Part shown: positions 1-9,123 of the stretch, piece by piece
Layout: each line of letters begins with the position of its first letter
How positions within the stretch are numbered: the first letter of the stretch is position 1
Source of the DNA: CALKAL01 sp051846895
Lineage (GTDB): Bacteria; Bacillota; Bacilli; Bacillales; Alkalibacillaceae
Direction of reading: 5' to 3'
Assembly (NCBI GenBank): GCA_051846895.1
Contig: JBPYCQ010000005.1
Coordinates: 189,823-253,822 of the forward strand
DNA: 64,000 nucleotides
The notes under the pieces: model-generated
Told to the model about the DNA's origin: nothing
The model's database searches: none
What the model saw: the letters and a program-made list of their open reading frames with translations, nothing else
Made by a program: the position numbers and the translations under genes

Positions 1-37
1 ACTTTTGTCTAACCTCTAGATTAAGGAGGGGATGAAA

Positions 38-679
38 GTGCAGAAGGTATTAGTTATAATTACAATTTTAGTTTCAAGTATATTTATACAAGTTAGCGAA
101 TCTAGTAATAAAGTATTAGTAGATTCACAGCTGATTGGTAACTTTTTAGATGAGAATGATTGGGATATTGCTCATTTTGAACTAATTTTTCATAAAGTAT
201 TATCAACTGAACAGTATGAAGAATTTAAAAAAATTTATAAAGACCCCCGTTCAATTAATGACATAAACGAAAGATATAATGCCGTACATCTGAACGATTC
301 TAGCGTTAAAATCATTTATAGCATTGAAGCAAATAATTGGTCAGATACCACGCAAGATTTATTGAAAAAACGATTAAATAGTGACATTTTTCAACAATAT
401 ATGAAAAATAGTAAAGTATACACTTGTTTTCAAGCGGAAATTAGTGATAATATAAGTAGTAATTTTATTTTTAATGAAATCATTAACAATTTTGGTATAG
501 AGACAAAAAACATTTTAGACGAAAATGGGTTTAAGGTTATAAGTGGTTCGACTATTTTTTTTGATCAGTTTATTCCGTTAAAAGACGATAAAATCAATAT
601 TCAAGTCGCCATACGAGAACTAGATAACGCAAATAAAGTTGTAACAATTGGCACACCTATCCTCGTAATTGAATATTAA
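38..679 (+). CDS. ywmB: YwmB-like secreted protein
   Basis: About 213 residues with an N-terminal hydrophobic segment (VLVIITILVSSIFIQV) that looks like a signal peptide or anchor; the rest is hydrophilic. Size and position directly before murA and spoIID match B. subtilis ywmB (TATA-box-binding-like fold, function unknown). I chose GTG at 38 because AAGGAGGGG (23-31) sits 6 bases before it; an in-frame ATG at 32 is nearly fused to that ribosome binding site and is a less likely start. The identification rests on synteny and general architecture, not on a catalytic motif. Probably co-transcribed with murA, which begins 32 bases downstream. Confidence 0.75.
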   Translation: MQKVLVIITILVSSIFIQVSESSNKVLVDSQLIGNFLDENDWDIAHFELIFHKVLSTEQYEEFKKIYKDPRSINDINERYNAVHLNDSSVKIIYSIEANNWSDTTQDLLKKRLNSDIFQQYMKNSKVYTCFQAEISDNISSNFIFNEIINNFGIETKNILDENGFKVISGSTIFFDQFIPLKDDKINIQVAIRELDNANKVVTIGTPILVIEY

Positions 680-711
680 ATAACATACGGAATATCGACA
701 CGGAGGGAAAG

Positions 712-2025
712 ATGTTGGAAAAAATCATAGTATCTGGTGGTAATCAATTAAAAGGCACAGTGAAAGTAGCAGGTGCCAAAAACGCAGTACTGCCTGTAAT
801 TGCGGCCAGCATTATGGCGAGTGAAGATAAAACAACTTTATACCAAGTACCGAACTTGGCAGATGTTGATACAATAAGCGAAGTATTAAGATATATGAAC
901 GTTCAAGTAAACAATGAAGGTGATAAACTGATCATCGATGCCAGTAAAGAATTAATTACTGAAACACCTTTTGAATATGTTAGAAAAATGCGTGCTTCCG
1001 TATTAGTTTTAGGTCCTTTATTAGCACGTTATGGTCATGCAAAAGTTGCAATGCCAGGTGGTTGTGCAATCGGTTCACGACCGATTGATCAACATTTAAA
1101 AGGTTTTGAAGCGATGGGTGCTGATATCCATGTTGGCAATGGTTATGTTGAAGCTTTTGCACCTCAAGGTTTAAAAGGAGCACGTGTCTATTTAGACTTT
1201 CCAAGTGTAGGTGCGACAGAAAATATTATGATGGCTGCAGCTCTAGCAGAAGGCGTTTCAATCATTGAAAATTGTGCCCGCGAACCTGAAATCGTCGACT
1301 TAGCCAATTATATTAACCGTATGGGCGGAAGAGTTGTCGGTGCAGGAACAGAGACGATTAGAATCGAGGGCGTTGAAAAGCTTCGTGGGGTAGAGCATAC
1401 CATTATTCCGGATCGAATCGAAGCAGGAACATTTATGATAGCTGCAGCGATTACAAATGGTGATGTCACAGTTGAAGGTGCCATTTCTGATCATTTAAGA
1501 TCATTAATCGCAAAAATGAGAGAAATGGGCGTTACGATTAAAGAAACTGATAACGGCTTAAGAGTGATTGGAAATGACGTCTTAAAGTCAGTTGATATTA
1601 AAACATTGCCTTATCCAGGATTCCCAACAGATTTGCAAGCACAATTCATGGCTTTAGCTACACGTGCTCTTGGAACGAGTATGATTACCGAGACAGTATT
1701 TGAAAATCGCTTCATGCACGTTGAAGAGTTTCGTAGAATGAACGCAACGGCAAAAATTGAAGGTCGCTGTGCGATTATTGAAGGACCTGTAAATTTACAA
1801 GGAGCTGAAGTTTCAGCGACAGATTTAAGAGCTGGTGCCGCATTAATTCTTGCAGGGCTTATTGCTGAAGGTCATACAACAGTAACGGGATTGAACCACA
1901 TAGACCGTGGATATGTTGATTTTGTAGGTAAATTACGTGGCTTAGGGGCAGATGTTGAACGCGTAAAAGAGGAAATTAAACAAAATGACCAAGTTATTAA
2001 AAAGTCATTTGCGCAATCTAGCTAA
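712..2025 (+). CDS. murA: UDP-N-acetylglucosamine 1-carboxyvinyltransferase MurA
   Basis: Cytoplasmic enzyme of the first committed step of peptidoglycan synthesis: it transfers enolpyruvate from PEP to UDP-GlcNAc. At 437 residues it has the family length. Visible motifs include the N-terminal KGTVKVAGAKNA substrate loop and the PGGCAIGSRPIDQH segment (about residues 114-127) containing the catalytic cysteine that fosfomycin targets. CGGAGGG lies just upstream of the ATG. It follows ywmB closely and ends in a clear terminator, so the two probably form one transcript. Position before spoIID corresponds to murAA, the main copy in bacilli with two murA genes. Confidence 0.97.
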   Translation: MLEKIIVSGGNQLKGTVKVAGAKNAVLPVIAASIMASEDKTTLYQVPNLADVDTISEVLRYMNVQVNNEGDKLIIDASKELITETPFEYVRKMRASVLVLGPLLARYGHAKVAMPGGCAIGSRPIDQHLKGFEAMGADIHVGNGYVEAFAPQGLKGARVYLDFPSVGATENIMMAAALAEGVSIIENCAREPEIVDLANYINRMGGRVVGAGTETIRIEGVEKLRGVEHTIIPDRIEAGTFMIAAAITNGDVTVEGAISDHLRSLIAKMREMGVTIKETDNGLRVIGNDVLKSVDIKTLPYPGFPTDLQAQFMALATRALGTSMITETVFENRFMHVEEFRRMNATAKIEGRCAIIEGPVNLQGAEVSATDLRAGAALILAGLIAEGHTTVTGLNHIDRGYVDFVGKLRGLGADVERVKEEIKQNDQVIKKSFAQSS

Positions 2026-2054
2026 TATTTCAAGATAATCATAGAGTAATTAAT

Positions 2055-2099
2055 AGAAAAGGGCGATGAATATAAATCATTGCTCTTTTCTTTATTTTT
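2055..2099 (+). terminator. Rho-independent terminator after murA
   Basis: Long imperfect hairpin: AGAAAAGGGCGATGA pairs with TCATTGCTCTTTTCT across a short AT loop and is followed by TTTATTTTT. It separates the murA transcript from spoIID. Confidence 0.85.
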
Positions 2100-2270
2100 G
2101 AAGGTCAAGTATGCTAATCAAGATAAGACAATCTACATATATTATATCCGCTACTCTAGGGGAGGAGCTCCAAATTTTTTTTAAAAAAAAGATTCTATTT
2201 CTAGTTCTATTAAAAGAATGAGTGAATAGAAATATTAATAGAGTTAAGAAAGAGTGAGGAGGAGTCTCGA

Positions 2271-3263
2271 TTGAAAAAGCAAGCGTTCATTTTAGTAGGT
2301 ATTTTATTATTTGTTATAACAGTGCTACCAACATTAATTGTCATTCCATTTTCTGAGGCTACAACTGATGTGGAGTGGGATGAGAATGAACCAATAACTA
2401 CGATAGAGGATACTGAACAGCCGTCAGTTGCAGTTATGCGATCGAATTCGGGGGATATCGAAAATGTACCATTAGAACAATATGTTATCTCAGTTGTTGC
2501 GTCTGAAATGCCGGCTGATTTCGAAATCGAGGCGATTAAAGCTCAGGCAGTAGCTGCTCGAACTTATATTGTTCAAAAACTGATGCAGCCTGAATCTGAA
2601 GAATATGATGTGACAGATACGGTCACTCATCAAGTATATAAAAATTTTGATGAGCTAAGACAAATATGGGGTGTTGATTATTCTTGGAAAATGAATAAAA
2701 TTACGCAAGCTGTGAATGAAACAAAAGGGAAAATTTTAACTTATAATGGAAAGCCGATTACAGCAGCGTTTTTCTCTACTAGTAATGGTTATACTGAAAA
2801 TGCTGAAGATTATTGGCAAAATGAAATACCTTACTTAAAAAGTGTCAGCAGTCCTTGGGATGAACAGTCACCAAAATATATAGAGCAAGAAATTTTCGAG
2901 TTGAATGAAGTCGTTCAAAAGTTAGGTTTAAAACAAGCTAATACTCTCAAAGTTTCTAATGTCGTCAAAACAGATAGTAACCGAATTAAAGAGATTCAGA
3001 TCAATGGGAAGAAATTTACTGGGAGACAGGTTAGGGAATTGTTAGGGCTGCGATCGAATGATTTCACAATTGAACTGAAAGGGAACCATGCCATTTTTAC
3101 AACTAAAGGTTTTGGGCATGGCGTTGGGATGAGTCAGTACGGTGCAAATGGTATGGCTAAAGAAGGTAAAACGTTTGATGAAATCGTTAAACATTATTAT
3201 CAAGGAATTGACATTACATCCGTTGACCAAGTATTAGATGGAACTCTAAGTGTTATGAAGTAA
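2271..3263 (+). CDS. spoIID: Stage II sporulation protein D (SpoIID)
   Basis: Membrane-anchored lytic transglycosylase that acts with SpoIIP and SpoIIM in septal peptidoglycan thinning and engulfment. 330 residues: one N-terminal transmembrane segment (residues 4-27), then the SpoIID domain with VPLEQYVISVVASEMP (about residues 66-81; the catalytic Glu of the family lies in this stretch), AQAVAARTY, and the C-terminal GFGHGVGMSQYGANGMA motif. Translation begins at TTG, preceded by GAGGAGG. It is monocistronic between the murA terminator and spoIIQ. A sigma-E promoter is expected from family knowledge, but I could not assign one confidently in 2100-2270. Confidence 0.95.
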   Translation: MKKQAFILVGILLFVITVLPTLIVIPFSEATTDVEWDENEPITTIEDTEQPSVAVMRSNSGDIENVPLEQYVISVVASEMPADFEIEAIKAQAVAARTYIVQKLMQPESEEYDVTDTVTHQVYKNFDELRQIWGVDYSWKMNKITQAVNETKGKILTYNGKPITAAFFSTSNGYTENAEDYWQNEIPYLKSVSSPWDEQSPKYIEQEIFELNEVVQKLGLKQANTLKVSNVVKTDSNRIKEIQINGKKFTGRQVRELLGLRSNDFTIELKGNHAIFTTKGFGHGVGMSQYGANGMAKEGKTFDEIVKHYYQGIDITSVDQVLDGTLSVMK

Positions 3264-3407
3264 TTTAAGAGATTTTTATGTAAAAGTGAGTGAGAAAAGT
3301 TAGTTTTCGTTAAAAACTGATAAATTATGCACAAAAACAATGAATTTTTTTAAAATCCATGTATAGATTCCTTCCTTTTCGTTCAGAATGTTGCTGAGGT
3401 GATGCAA

Positions 3408-4082
3408 ATGAATGAAAAGGAAAGAAAAGTCTTTCGTCAGTCTAAATGGAAACGTTTGACGAGACAACGCTGGTTTTACCCAACGATGTACATTACTCTC
3501 GTCGCTGTCATCTTAGCCGCAGTCATGATTTATCAGTTCAACTCAACTGATAACACAGCTGTGGATGACAATGTAGATGTCAACTGGGATGGTATTGTCC
3601 AGCCAGACACGTCCGATAAAGATGACGCAGTGCCTGTTGTTGCAGAGCAAGAAGATTTAGTCATGCCTACACTTTTAGGTGATGATGCTGAAATCATTAC
3701 AAAATTTTATGACCCAAATGCTTCAACAGAAGAGCAAGAAGATGCTTTAGTCTTCTATAACAACCAATATTCACAAAGTAAAGGCGTTGACATCACTTCA
3801 AGTAATGGAGAACCATTTGAAGTCATCGCTGCTCTTAGTGGAACTGTAACAAAGGTTGAAGAAGACGACTTACTTGGTCAAACAGTTGAAATTGAACATG
3901 ACGGTGAGCGCGTAACATTCTACGCAAGCTTATCTGAAGTAAGTGTGGCAGAAGGTGACGAGGTTAGCCAAGGCGATACAATCGGTATGTCTGGCTCAAA
4001 CGTGTATGGTGACCCAGAAGTGACGAAAGTTCATTTCCGACTCATCGAAGACGGAACACCAGTCAACCCAAATTTTAACTAA
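3408..4082 (+). CDS. spoIIQ: Stage II sporulation protein Q (SpoIIQ), degenerate M23 peptidase
   Basis: Forespore protein that crosses the septum and pairs with SpoIIIAH to hold the engulfing membranes together. It has a short cytoplasmic N-terminus, one transmembrane helix (about residues 25-43) and an extracellular LytM/M23 domain from about residue 120. The domain lacks metal ligands expected of active M23 enzymes: the HxxxD His is Ser in SKGVD, and the HxH motif reads KVHF. Loss of activity is known for SpoIIQ of B. subtilis. ATG at 3408 is preferred because GAGGTG lies 6 bases before it; GTG at 3399 and ATG at 3402 are in frame. Confidence 0.93.
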   Translation: MNEKERKVFRQSKWKRLTRQRWFYPTMYITLVAVILAAVMIYQFNSTDNTAVDDNVDVNWDGIVQPDTSDKDDAVPVVAEQEDLVMPTLLGDDAEIITKFYDPNASTEEQEDALVFYNNQYSQSKGVDITSSNGEPFEVIAALSGTVTKVEEDDLLGQTVEIEHDGERVTFYASLSEVSVAEGDEVSQGDTIGMSGSNVYGDPEVTKVHFRLIEDGTPVNPNFN

Positions 4083-4095
4083 GATTACTGACTGG

Positions 4096-4138
4096 AAAAA
4101 TCCCTGCAAAAACGATCATGCGGGGATTTTTTCTTTTA
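4096..4138 (+). terminator. Terminator after spoIIQ
   Basis: AAAAATCCCTGC and GCGGGGATTTTT form a stem with a 12-base loop, followed by TCTTTT. It lies between spoIIQ and repeat array A. Confidence 0.85.
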
Positions 4139-4171
4139 TCCGGGCTGGGTGGCTAGGGCGGTTTTGCCGGG

Positions 4172-4675
4172 ATTGCTCAAAGCTGGGTTGCGATTGCTCA
4201 AAGCTGGGTTGCTATTGTTCAAAATAGGGTTGTGATTGCTCAAACATGGGTAGTGATTGCTTAAACATGGGCTCTGATTGCTCAAACAAGAGTGCTGATT
4301 ACTCAAACATGAGTAGTGATTGCTTAAACCTGGGTGCTGATTGCTTAAACATGGGTAGTGATTGCTTAAACAAGGGTGCTGATTACTCAAACATGAGTAG
4401 TGATTGCTTAAACCTGGGTGCTGATTGCTTAAACATGGGTAGTGATTGCTTAAACAAGGGTGCTGATTGCTCAAACATAGGTAGTGATTGCTCAAACAAG
4501 GGAGCTGATTGCTCAAACTTGGATGCTGATTGCTTAAACCTGGGTGCTGATTGCTCAAACATAGGTTGTGATTGCTCAAACATAGGTAGTGATTGCTTAA
4601 ACATGGGCTCTGATTGCTCAAACTTGCGTCATGATTACTCAAACCTGGCCCGTAATTGCTCAAACCTCATCGAAG
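4172..4675 (-). repeat. Array A: 24 repeats in exact 21-bp register
   Basis: Core ATTGCTCAAAC (variants with TTA, ACT) followed by about 10 variable bases. The first core starts at 4172 and the last at 4655, a distance of 483 = 23 x 21, so there is no net length change. A perfect 84-bp higher-order duplication (four units) lies at 4292-4375 and 4376-4459. Because 21 is a multiple of three, long open frames on both strands give a heptad protein-like pattern (LSNQHPC on minus); I regard these as by-products. Strand is given for the orientation in which all array families share a skeleton (GTTTGAGCAAT). Confidence 0.95.
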
Positions 4676-4856
4676 CCAGTCTTTTTATACGAAAGTTGAA
4701 ACGTATGAATCTTTATCTTAAAGCCTTTTGTACTAACATCTAAGTAAATTTTCACAAGACTTGTATAGTAGTACAAGCTAAAGGCACATATTTGCTCGTT
4801 TTCCTGAATAAACTGTACCATCAACATCTTAAGAGTGACATCAGGAGGCGAGAGGT

Positions 4857-5114
4857 TTGCACGATTACATCAAAGAACGTACACTTAAAATCGCGGAACA
4901 TCTTTTAGAATCGAGGAAAACGGTACGGGTAATTGCGAAAGACTTCGGTGTTTCTAAAAGTACGGTCCACAAAGATCTGACTGAAAGACTACCAATCATT
5001 AATCCTACCTTAGCAAAAGAAGTGAAAGAGGTTTTAGATTATCACAAATCGATTCGTCATTTACGAGGTGGCGAGGCAACTAGGAAAAAATACAGAGAGA
5101 AGAGTAACGCCTAG
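4857..5114 (+). CDS. spoIIID: Sporulation transcription factor SpoIIID
   Basis: 85-residue mother-cell DNA-binding protein that activates and represses sigma-E and sigma-K genes. The sequence is highly conserved: helix-turn-helix VRVIAKDFGVSKSTVHKDLTERL (about residues 23-45) and the C-terminal HLRGGEATRKKY basic helix. It begins with TTG preceded by AGGAGG (4844-4849). Neighbouring mbl is the usual downstream gene, but here an acyl-CoA ligase and two repeat arrays are inserted in the region. Confidence 0.96.
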   Translation: MHDYIKERTLKIAEHLLESRKTVRVIAKDFGVSKSTVHKDLTERLPIINPTLAKEVKEVLDYHKSIRHLRGGEATRKKYREKSNA

Positions 5115-5185
5115 CACCAGAGAAATGCCTGTCACTTCGATATAGTAAAGTTTAAATGGATTAAAATAAAAATACGAACGCACGT

Positions 5186-5212
5186 GACGGGCTAGCTTTA
5201 CCCGTTTTTTAC
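5186..5212 (+). terminator. Terminator after spoIIID
   Basis: GACGGG and CCCGTTTTTT flank a 9-base loop. This is a short stem with a good T run. From 5213 to 5493 I see no gene and no recognisable element. Confidence 0.7.
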
Positions 5213-5493
5213 TTTGATGAACGGATTCCCCCACGATATCCCCATTGTATGATTAAAAATATCTTTTATAGAATTTAATCTTAAAAATAATTCCCCTGCC
5301 TTTAATTGGACAAACAGCATTCTAAGCAAGATTTATCTCACGGAAAAAATTTAACCCAAGGTATAGTGTTATGCTGAAGCATTGGGAAATGAATATGGAA
5401 TTCAGATAATATAGAGGTGCTGAAAAACATCGTAGGCCCAATTCGCTCAGGGGCTATAAAATAATTCCAAGAAGAAGGTGTTGCAGAATCATT

Positions 5494-5530
5494 TAAAAAG
5501 AGGCGTCCTATCCGGGTGCCTCTTTTTAAA
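5494..5530 (-). terminator. Bidirectional terminator next to array B
   Basis: TTAAAAAGAGGC and GCCTCTTTTTAA are perfect 12-bp complements around a 13-base loop, with A and T tracts on both sides. On the minus strand it would end transcription of the acyl-CoA ligase after reading through array B. No + strand gene lies directly upstream. Confidence 0.75.
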
Positions 5531-5548
5531 TAATATAGCTGTGCAGTG

Positions 5549-5770
5549 ATTGTTCAAAGATGAGCTGTAATTGTTCAAAGATGAGTTGTAATTGTTCAAA
5601 GATGAGTTGTGATTGTTCAAAGTAGGGCTGTGATTGTTCAAAGCTGAGTTGCGATTGTTCAAAAATGAACTGCAATTGTTCAAAGTCGGGTTGTGATTGT
5701 TCAAAGTTGAACCGCAATTGTTCAAACTTTGCCCACAGCTGCTTAAACTCGGCTGCAGGTGCTTAAACTG
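5549..5770 (-). repeat. Array B: about 11 repeats of 21 bp
   Basis: Core ATTGTTCAAAG recurs from 5549 at exact 21-bp steps for nine units, followed by two diverged cores (GCTTAAAC) at 5738 and about 5759. It differs from array A by a consistent T for C and G for C in the core, showing that units within an array have changed together. It lies within the presumed 3' untranslated region of the minus-strand acyl-CoA ligase, ahead of the terminator at 5494-5530. Confidence 0.93.
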
Positions 5771-5863
5771 AGCTTAAGGTCAAACAAAGTGCTGGGGGTC
5801 TTTTCGTCCAAGCTGGGATAAAGCGTTTAGCTGTCGATTTACTTGCTTGTCTCAGAAGAGTGG

Positions 5864-7465
5864 CTATTCTTTTTCCCCTAAGTATTTAAATTGGTCGCGT
5901 AAGTGGCGTTTTAGGACTTTGCCGCTTGGGTTTTTTGGTAGTTCGTTGGTGATGGCGATGTATTTTGGTATTTTGAATTTGGATAGGTGTTCGCTACAGT
6001 GCGCTATAATGGCTTCTTCTGTTAGGTCGACGTCTGTCTTAGGGACGACGATGGCTGTGACGGCTTCGATCCAATAGGCGTCTGGAATACCGACAACAGC
6101 GACTTCTGATACGCCGTCTAATTGGTAAATGGTTTCTTCGACTTCGCGGCTTGAGACGTTGACGCCGCCTGTGTTGATCATGTCTTTCTTTCGGTCGACA
6201 ATTGTAATATAGCCGTCTTCATCCATGACGACTAAGTCCCCGCTGTGGAACCATCCGTCGCGAAAGGCTTCAGCAGTTTTCTCCGGGTCGTGTAGGTATC
6301 CTTTCATGGCGTGTGGTGTGCGGTGAACGATTTCGCCAACTTCTCCGCGTGGTACCTCATTTCCGTCATCGTCAACAATTTTCGTTTGGACGTTAAGTGT
6401 TGCGCGTCCTGCTGAGCCGAGCTTGGTCAACTGTTCGTCTGGTTGGAGGGCGGTGGCGAGTGGTGCGACTTCGGTTTGTCCGTAAAAGTTCCAGAAGCGG
6501 GCGTTTGGTAGTCGTTCAGCTAGTTCTTTTAAAATTTCTCGTGGCATGATCGCAGCGCCGTAATAGCATTTTTCTAACGTTGATAAATCGCGTTTGTCAA
6601 AATCAGGGTGGCGTAATAAGGCAATCCAAACAGTTGGTGGTGCGAAAAGTTGGGTAATCTTTTCTCTTTCAACAACCTCCATAATGATTTCTGGGCTTGC
6701 TGCATCAAGAATGACGCCGCTTGAGCCTAAGTAAATACTTGGTCCTAAAAAAACGTGAAGCTGGGCGCTATGATAAAGCGGCAAGGCGTGTAAACAGCGG
6801 TCATTTCGCGACATTTCACCGTCTACAATACAACTGACGTATTCGCTGATGATACTTTTGTGACTTAACATGACGCCTTTAGGCTTTGATTCGGTTCCGC
6901 TCGTATAAAGTACTTGGGCTAAGTCGTCGTCATCAATATTTTCCTCAACGGCATCTGTCGGCTGTCCGTCACGTATTAAGGATAGTGGTGACCAGTCAAT
7001 TAGTTCTTCTGGAAGTTTTTCAGTAGGGTGTGTTTCCATTAAATATCGAAAACGAATCGTCTGCTCACCTTTAGCATTTTCTAAAATAGGGGCATATTCT
7101 TTAGATGCAACTAGCCCATTTGCTTCGGCATGTTTTAAAATATAAGCGACATCCTCAGGGGTTAACATGTAATTAATTGGAATCATGACAGCTCCAAGTC
7201 GAGCGAGGGCAAACTTTACAACGACAAAATCTAAGCTGTTTTTGGACATGACAGTAATCATGTCACCTTTTTTCATGCCGTCCTGACGAAAAGCATGTGC
7301 TGTTTGATTCACCCGGTCGTCAAGCTGTTGAAAAGTGAGACGTTCTTCTTTGTAAGCTAAAGCGAACTTATCGGGCATCCTCTCTGTTGTTCGTGTTAAT
7401 AAATCACCAAGCGTATTTCTGCGTACACGTGTCAACATGTTGTTTAGGTCTTCAGTCTGTTGCAT
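5864..7465 (-). CDS. Acyl-CoA synthetase (AMP-forming ligase)
   Basis: Member of the ANL adenylating superfamily that activates a carboxylic acid with ATP and CoA. 533 residues. Visible motifs are P-loop-like YTSGTESKPKGVMLSH (about residue 188), FYGQTE (A5), GWFHSGDLVVMDEDGY (A7/A8) with DRKKDMI, and PKNPSGKVLKR with the C-terminal catalytic lysine. It resembles fatty-acid or medium-chain acyl-CoA ligases; substrate not readable. ATG at 7465 has AAAGGG at 9 bases; an upstream in-frame ATG at 7474 abuts that site. It is monocistronic and interrupts the usual spoIIID-mbl adjacency. Confidence 0.88.
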   Translation of the reverse strand: MQQTEDLNNMLTRVRRNTLGDLLTRTTERMPDKFALAYKEERLTFQQLDDRVNQTAHAFRQDGMKKGDMITVMSKNSLDFVVVKFALARLGAVMIPINYMLTPEDVAYILKHAEANGLVASKEYAPILENAKGEQTIRFRYLMETHPTEKLPEELIDWSPLSLIRDGQPTDAVEENIDDDDLAQVLYTSGTESKPKGVMLSHKSIISEYVSCIVDGEMSRNDRCLHALPLYHSAQLHVFLGPSIYLGSSGVILDAASPEIIMEVVEREKITQLFAPPTVWIALLRHPDFDKRDLSTLEKCYYGAAIMPREILKELAERLPNARFWNFYGQTEVAPLATALQPDEQLTKLGSAGRATLNVQTKIVDDDGNEVPRGEVGEIVHRTPHAMKGYLHDPEKTAEAFRDGWFHSGDLVVMDEDGYITIVDRKKDMINTGGVNVSSREVEETIYQLDGVSEVAVVGIPDAYWIEAVTAIVVPKTDVDLTEEAIIAHCSEHLSKFKIPKYIAITNELPKNPSGKVLKRHLRDQFKYLGEKE

Positions 7466-7670
7466 TTTAATCATCCCTTTCTATTTAATATGTTGAATAT
7501 TCTGTATTTTAAGTCTATGATTAATAAGTACAAGTAACAAGAACTAAAAAGCACTAGTTTCGTCGAAAATTGGTACTTGTAATGAATGGGATATTGAAGA
7601 TACTAAATGTAAAAATATAAGGCATTTCTGTAACATCTTTTCTAAACTTTTTGAAAGTGCGAAAAATAAT

Positions 7671-7699
7671 GTGACACTTTAGATAAATAATGATAAAAT
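7671..7699 (+). promoter_or_regulatory. Sigma-A-type promoter for mbl
   Basis: GTGACA at 7671-7676 and TAAAAT at 7694-7699 are separated by 17 bases, about 50 bp before the mbl start. Confidence 0.6.
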
Positions 7700-7749
7700 A
7701 TTACAATAGAAAACTATATTTTTGTACGGGTCAGGAGGATAAAATTCTC

Positions 7750-8751
7750 ATGTTCGCTAGGGATATTGGTATCGATTTAGGTACAGCTAACGTATTAATT
7801 CATGTAAAAGGTAAAGGAATCGTATTAAATGAACCATCTGTAGTTGCGATGGATCGAAATACAGGGAAAGTTTTAGAGGTAGGGCATGCAGCAAGACGTA
7901 TGGTTGGACGTACGCCAGGAAACATTGAAGCAATCCGCCCGCTTAAAGACGGTGTCATTGCCGATTTTGACGTAACGGAAATGATGCTGCGACATTTTAT
8001 TGAAAAAATTAATGTGCGTGGTATGTTTTCAAAGCCGCGTATTTTAGTATGTTGTCCGACGAATATTACAAAGGTTGAACAAAAAGCGATTAAAGAAGCG
8101 GCAGAAAAAAGTGGCGGTAAACGTGTTTATTTAGAAGAAGAGCCGAAAGTGGCGGCTGTTGGAGCGGGAATGGAAATTTTCCAACCTAGCGGAAATATGA
8201 TCGTTGATATTGGCGGGGGAACGACTGACATCGCGGTATTATCAATGGGTGATATCGTCACATCAGAATCGATCAAAATGGCTGGAGATAAGCTTGATCA
8301 TGAAATTTTACAATATATTAAGCGTAAATATAAATTGTTAATTGGTGATCGTACTTCAGAAGATATTAAAATTAATGTCGCGACGGTATTCCCAGGTTCG
8401 CGTAATGAAGAGATGGACATTCGTGGACGAGATTTAGTGTCAGGACTACCTCGTACGATTACCATTCATTCTGAAGAAATTGAAGAAGCGCTTCGTGAAC
8501 CAATTTCATTAATCGTTCAAGGTGCTAAAACAGTACTTGAAAATACACCACCTGAATTATCCGCAGATATTATCGATCGCGGAGTCATCTTAACTGGTGG
8601 TGGCGCATTACTTGATGGGTTTGATCAGTTACTTGCAGAAGAACTACGTGTTCCTGTATTCATTGCAGAAGACCCGATGAGCTGTGTCGCAAAAGGAACA
8701 GGCATGATGCTTGAACATATTGATAAATTACCAAAAGATAAAATAGTCTAA
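7750..8751 (+). CDS. mbl: Rod shape-determining protein Mbl (MreB-like actin)
   Basis: Cytoskeletal actin homologue that forms membrane-associated filaments and steers lateral wall synthesis. 333 residues. Motifs are GIDLGTANVL (phosphate 1), VCCPTN, DIGGGTTDIAVLS (phosphate 2) and GVILTGGGALL (adenosine). The N-terminus MFARDIGIDLGTANVLIH and AGGAGG 9 bases before ATG 7750 fix the start; an open frame upstream to 7690 overlaps the promoter. Synteny spoIIID-mbl-flhO supports Mbl over MreB. Confidence 0.95.
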   Translation: MFARDIGIDLGTANVLIHVKGKGIVLNEPSVVAMDRNTGKVLEVGHAARRMVGRTPGNIEAIRPLKDGVIADFDVTEMMLRHFIEKINVRGMFSKPRILVCCPTNITKVEQKAIKEAAEKSGGKRVYLEEEPKVAAVGAGMEIFQPSGNMIVDIGGGTTDIAVLSMGDIVTSESIKMAGDKLDHEILQYIKRKYKLLIGDRTSEDIKINVATVFPGSRNEEMDIRGRDLVSGLPRTITIHSEEIEEALREPISLIVQGAKTVLENTPPELSADIIDRGVILTGGGALLDGFDQLLAEELRVPVFIAEDPMSCVAKGTGMMLEHIDKLPKDKIV

Positions 8752-8840
8752 ATAACATGTTAGCGACGAAGGTGAACACAACAAGTGGACCCTTCGTTTC
8801 GCTATATACATAATTTGAAACGTTCATTTTTGAGATAAGA

Positions 8841-9101
8841 TCTGTTAAAGATTAGTGTTGATAATCATGAAGGTTGCACCGAGTTGTTGTATTGTGAAGA
8901 GCGAAGGTGGCGACTCCTGGTCGGCTAAAAGCGGCCACGTCCTTGTGGCCAACGCCGACACTTGAACGTCCAGTACTTCGCGGAACAGCACGGGTCTCGA
9001 GACCCCGCAGGAAGCGTCTTTCTTCCGAGGAGGCTCGAGCCGTGCCCGCGGAAAGCGTCCACCTATAGTGATTCACAATAACAACAACGGACTTTAACAA
9101 A
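8841..9101 (-). mobile_element. MITE-like GC-rich repeat, copy 1
   Basis: A 261-bp non-coding GC-rich block in an AT-rich context, between mbl and flhO. Ends TCTGTTAAAG and CTTTAACAAA are inverted repeats with 9 of 10 positions matching. The interior (GGTGGCGACTCCTGGTCGG ... CCGCGGAAAGCGTCCACC) is shared with copy 2 at 26368-26772, where it runs in the opposite orientation. Similar GC-rich palindromic repeats containing CCCGCGGAAAGCG are known to me as common in Bacillaceae genomes. No target duplication is visible for this copy. Confidence 0.8.
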
Positions 9102-9123
9102 TATTAAAAAAGGAGGGGGCAAC

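Noticed and set aside
2100..2270. Sigma-E promoter of spoIID
   Set aside because: Expected biologically, but no -10/-35 pair matched well enough to report.
4136..4743. Long open frames in array A (both strands) with a heptad pattern such as LSNQHPC
   Set aside because: The period of 21 bp is seven codons, so any frame without a stop in the core stays open. Several overlapping frames on both strands are open, none has a ribosome site or signal peptide, and families B, C and D show the same effect.
5213..5493. Possible transposase remnant
   Set aside because: I could not find any recognisable protein fragment or inverted ends in any frame.
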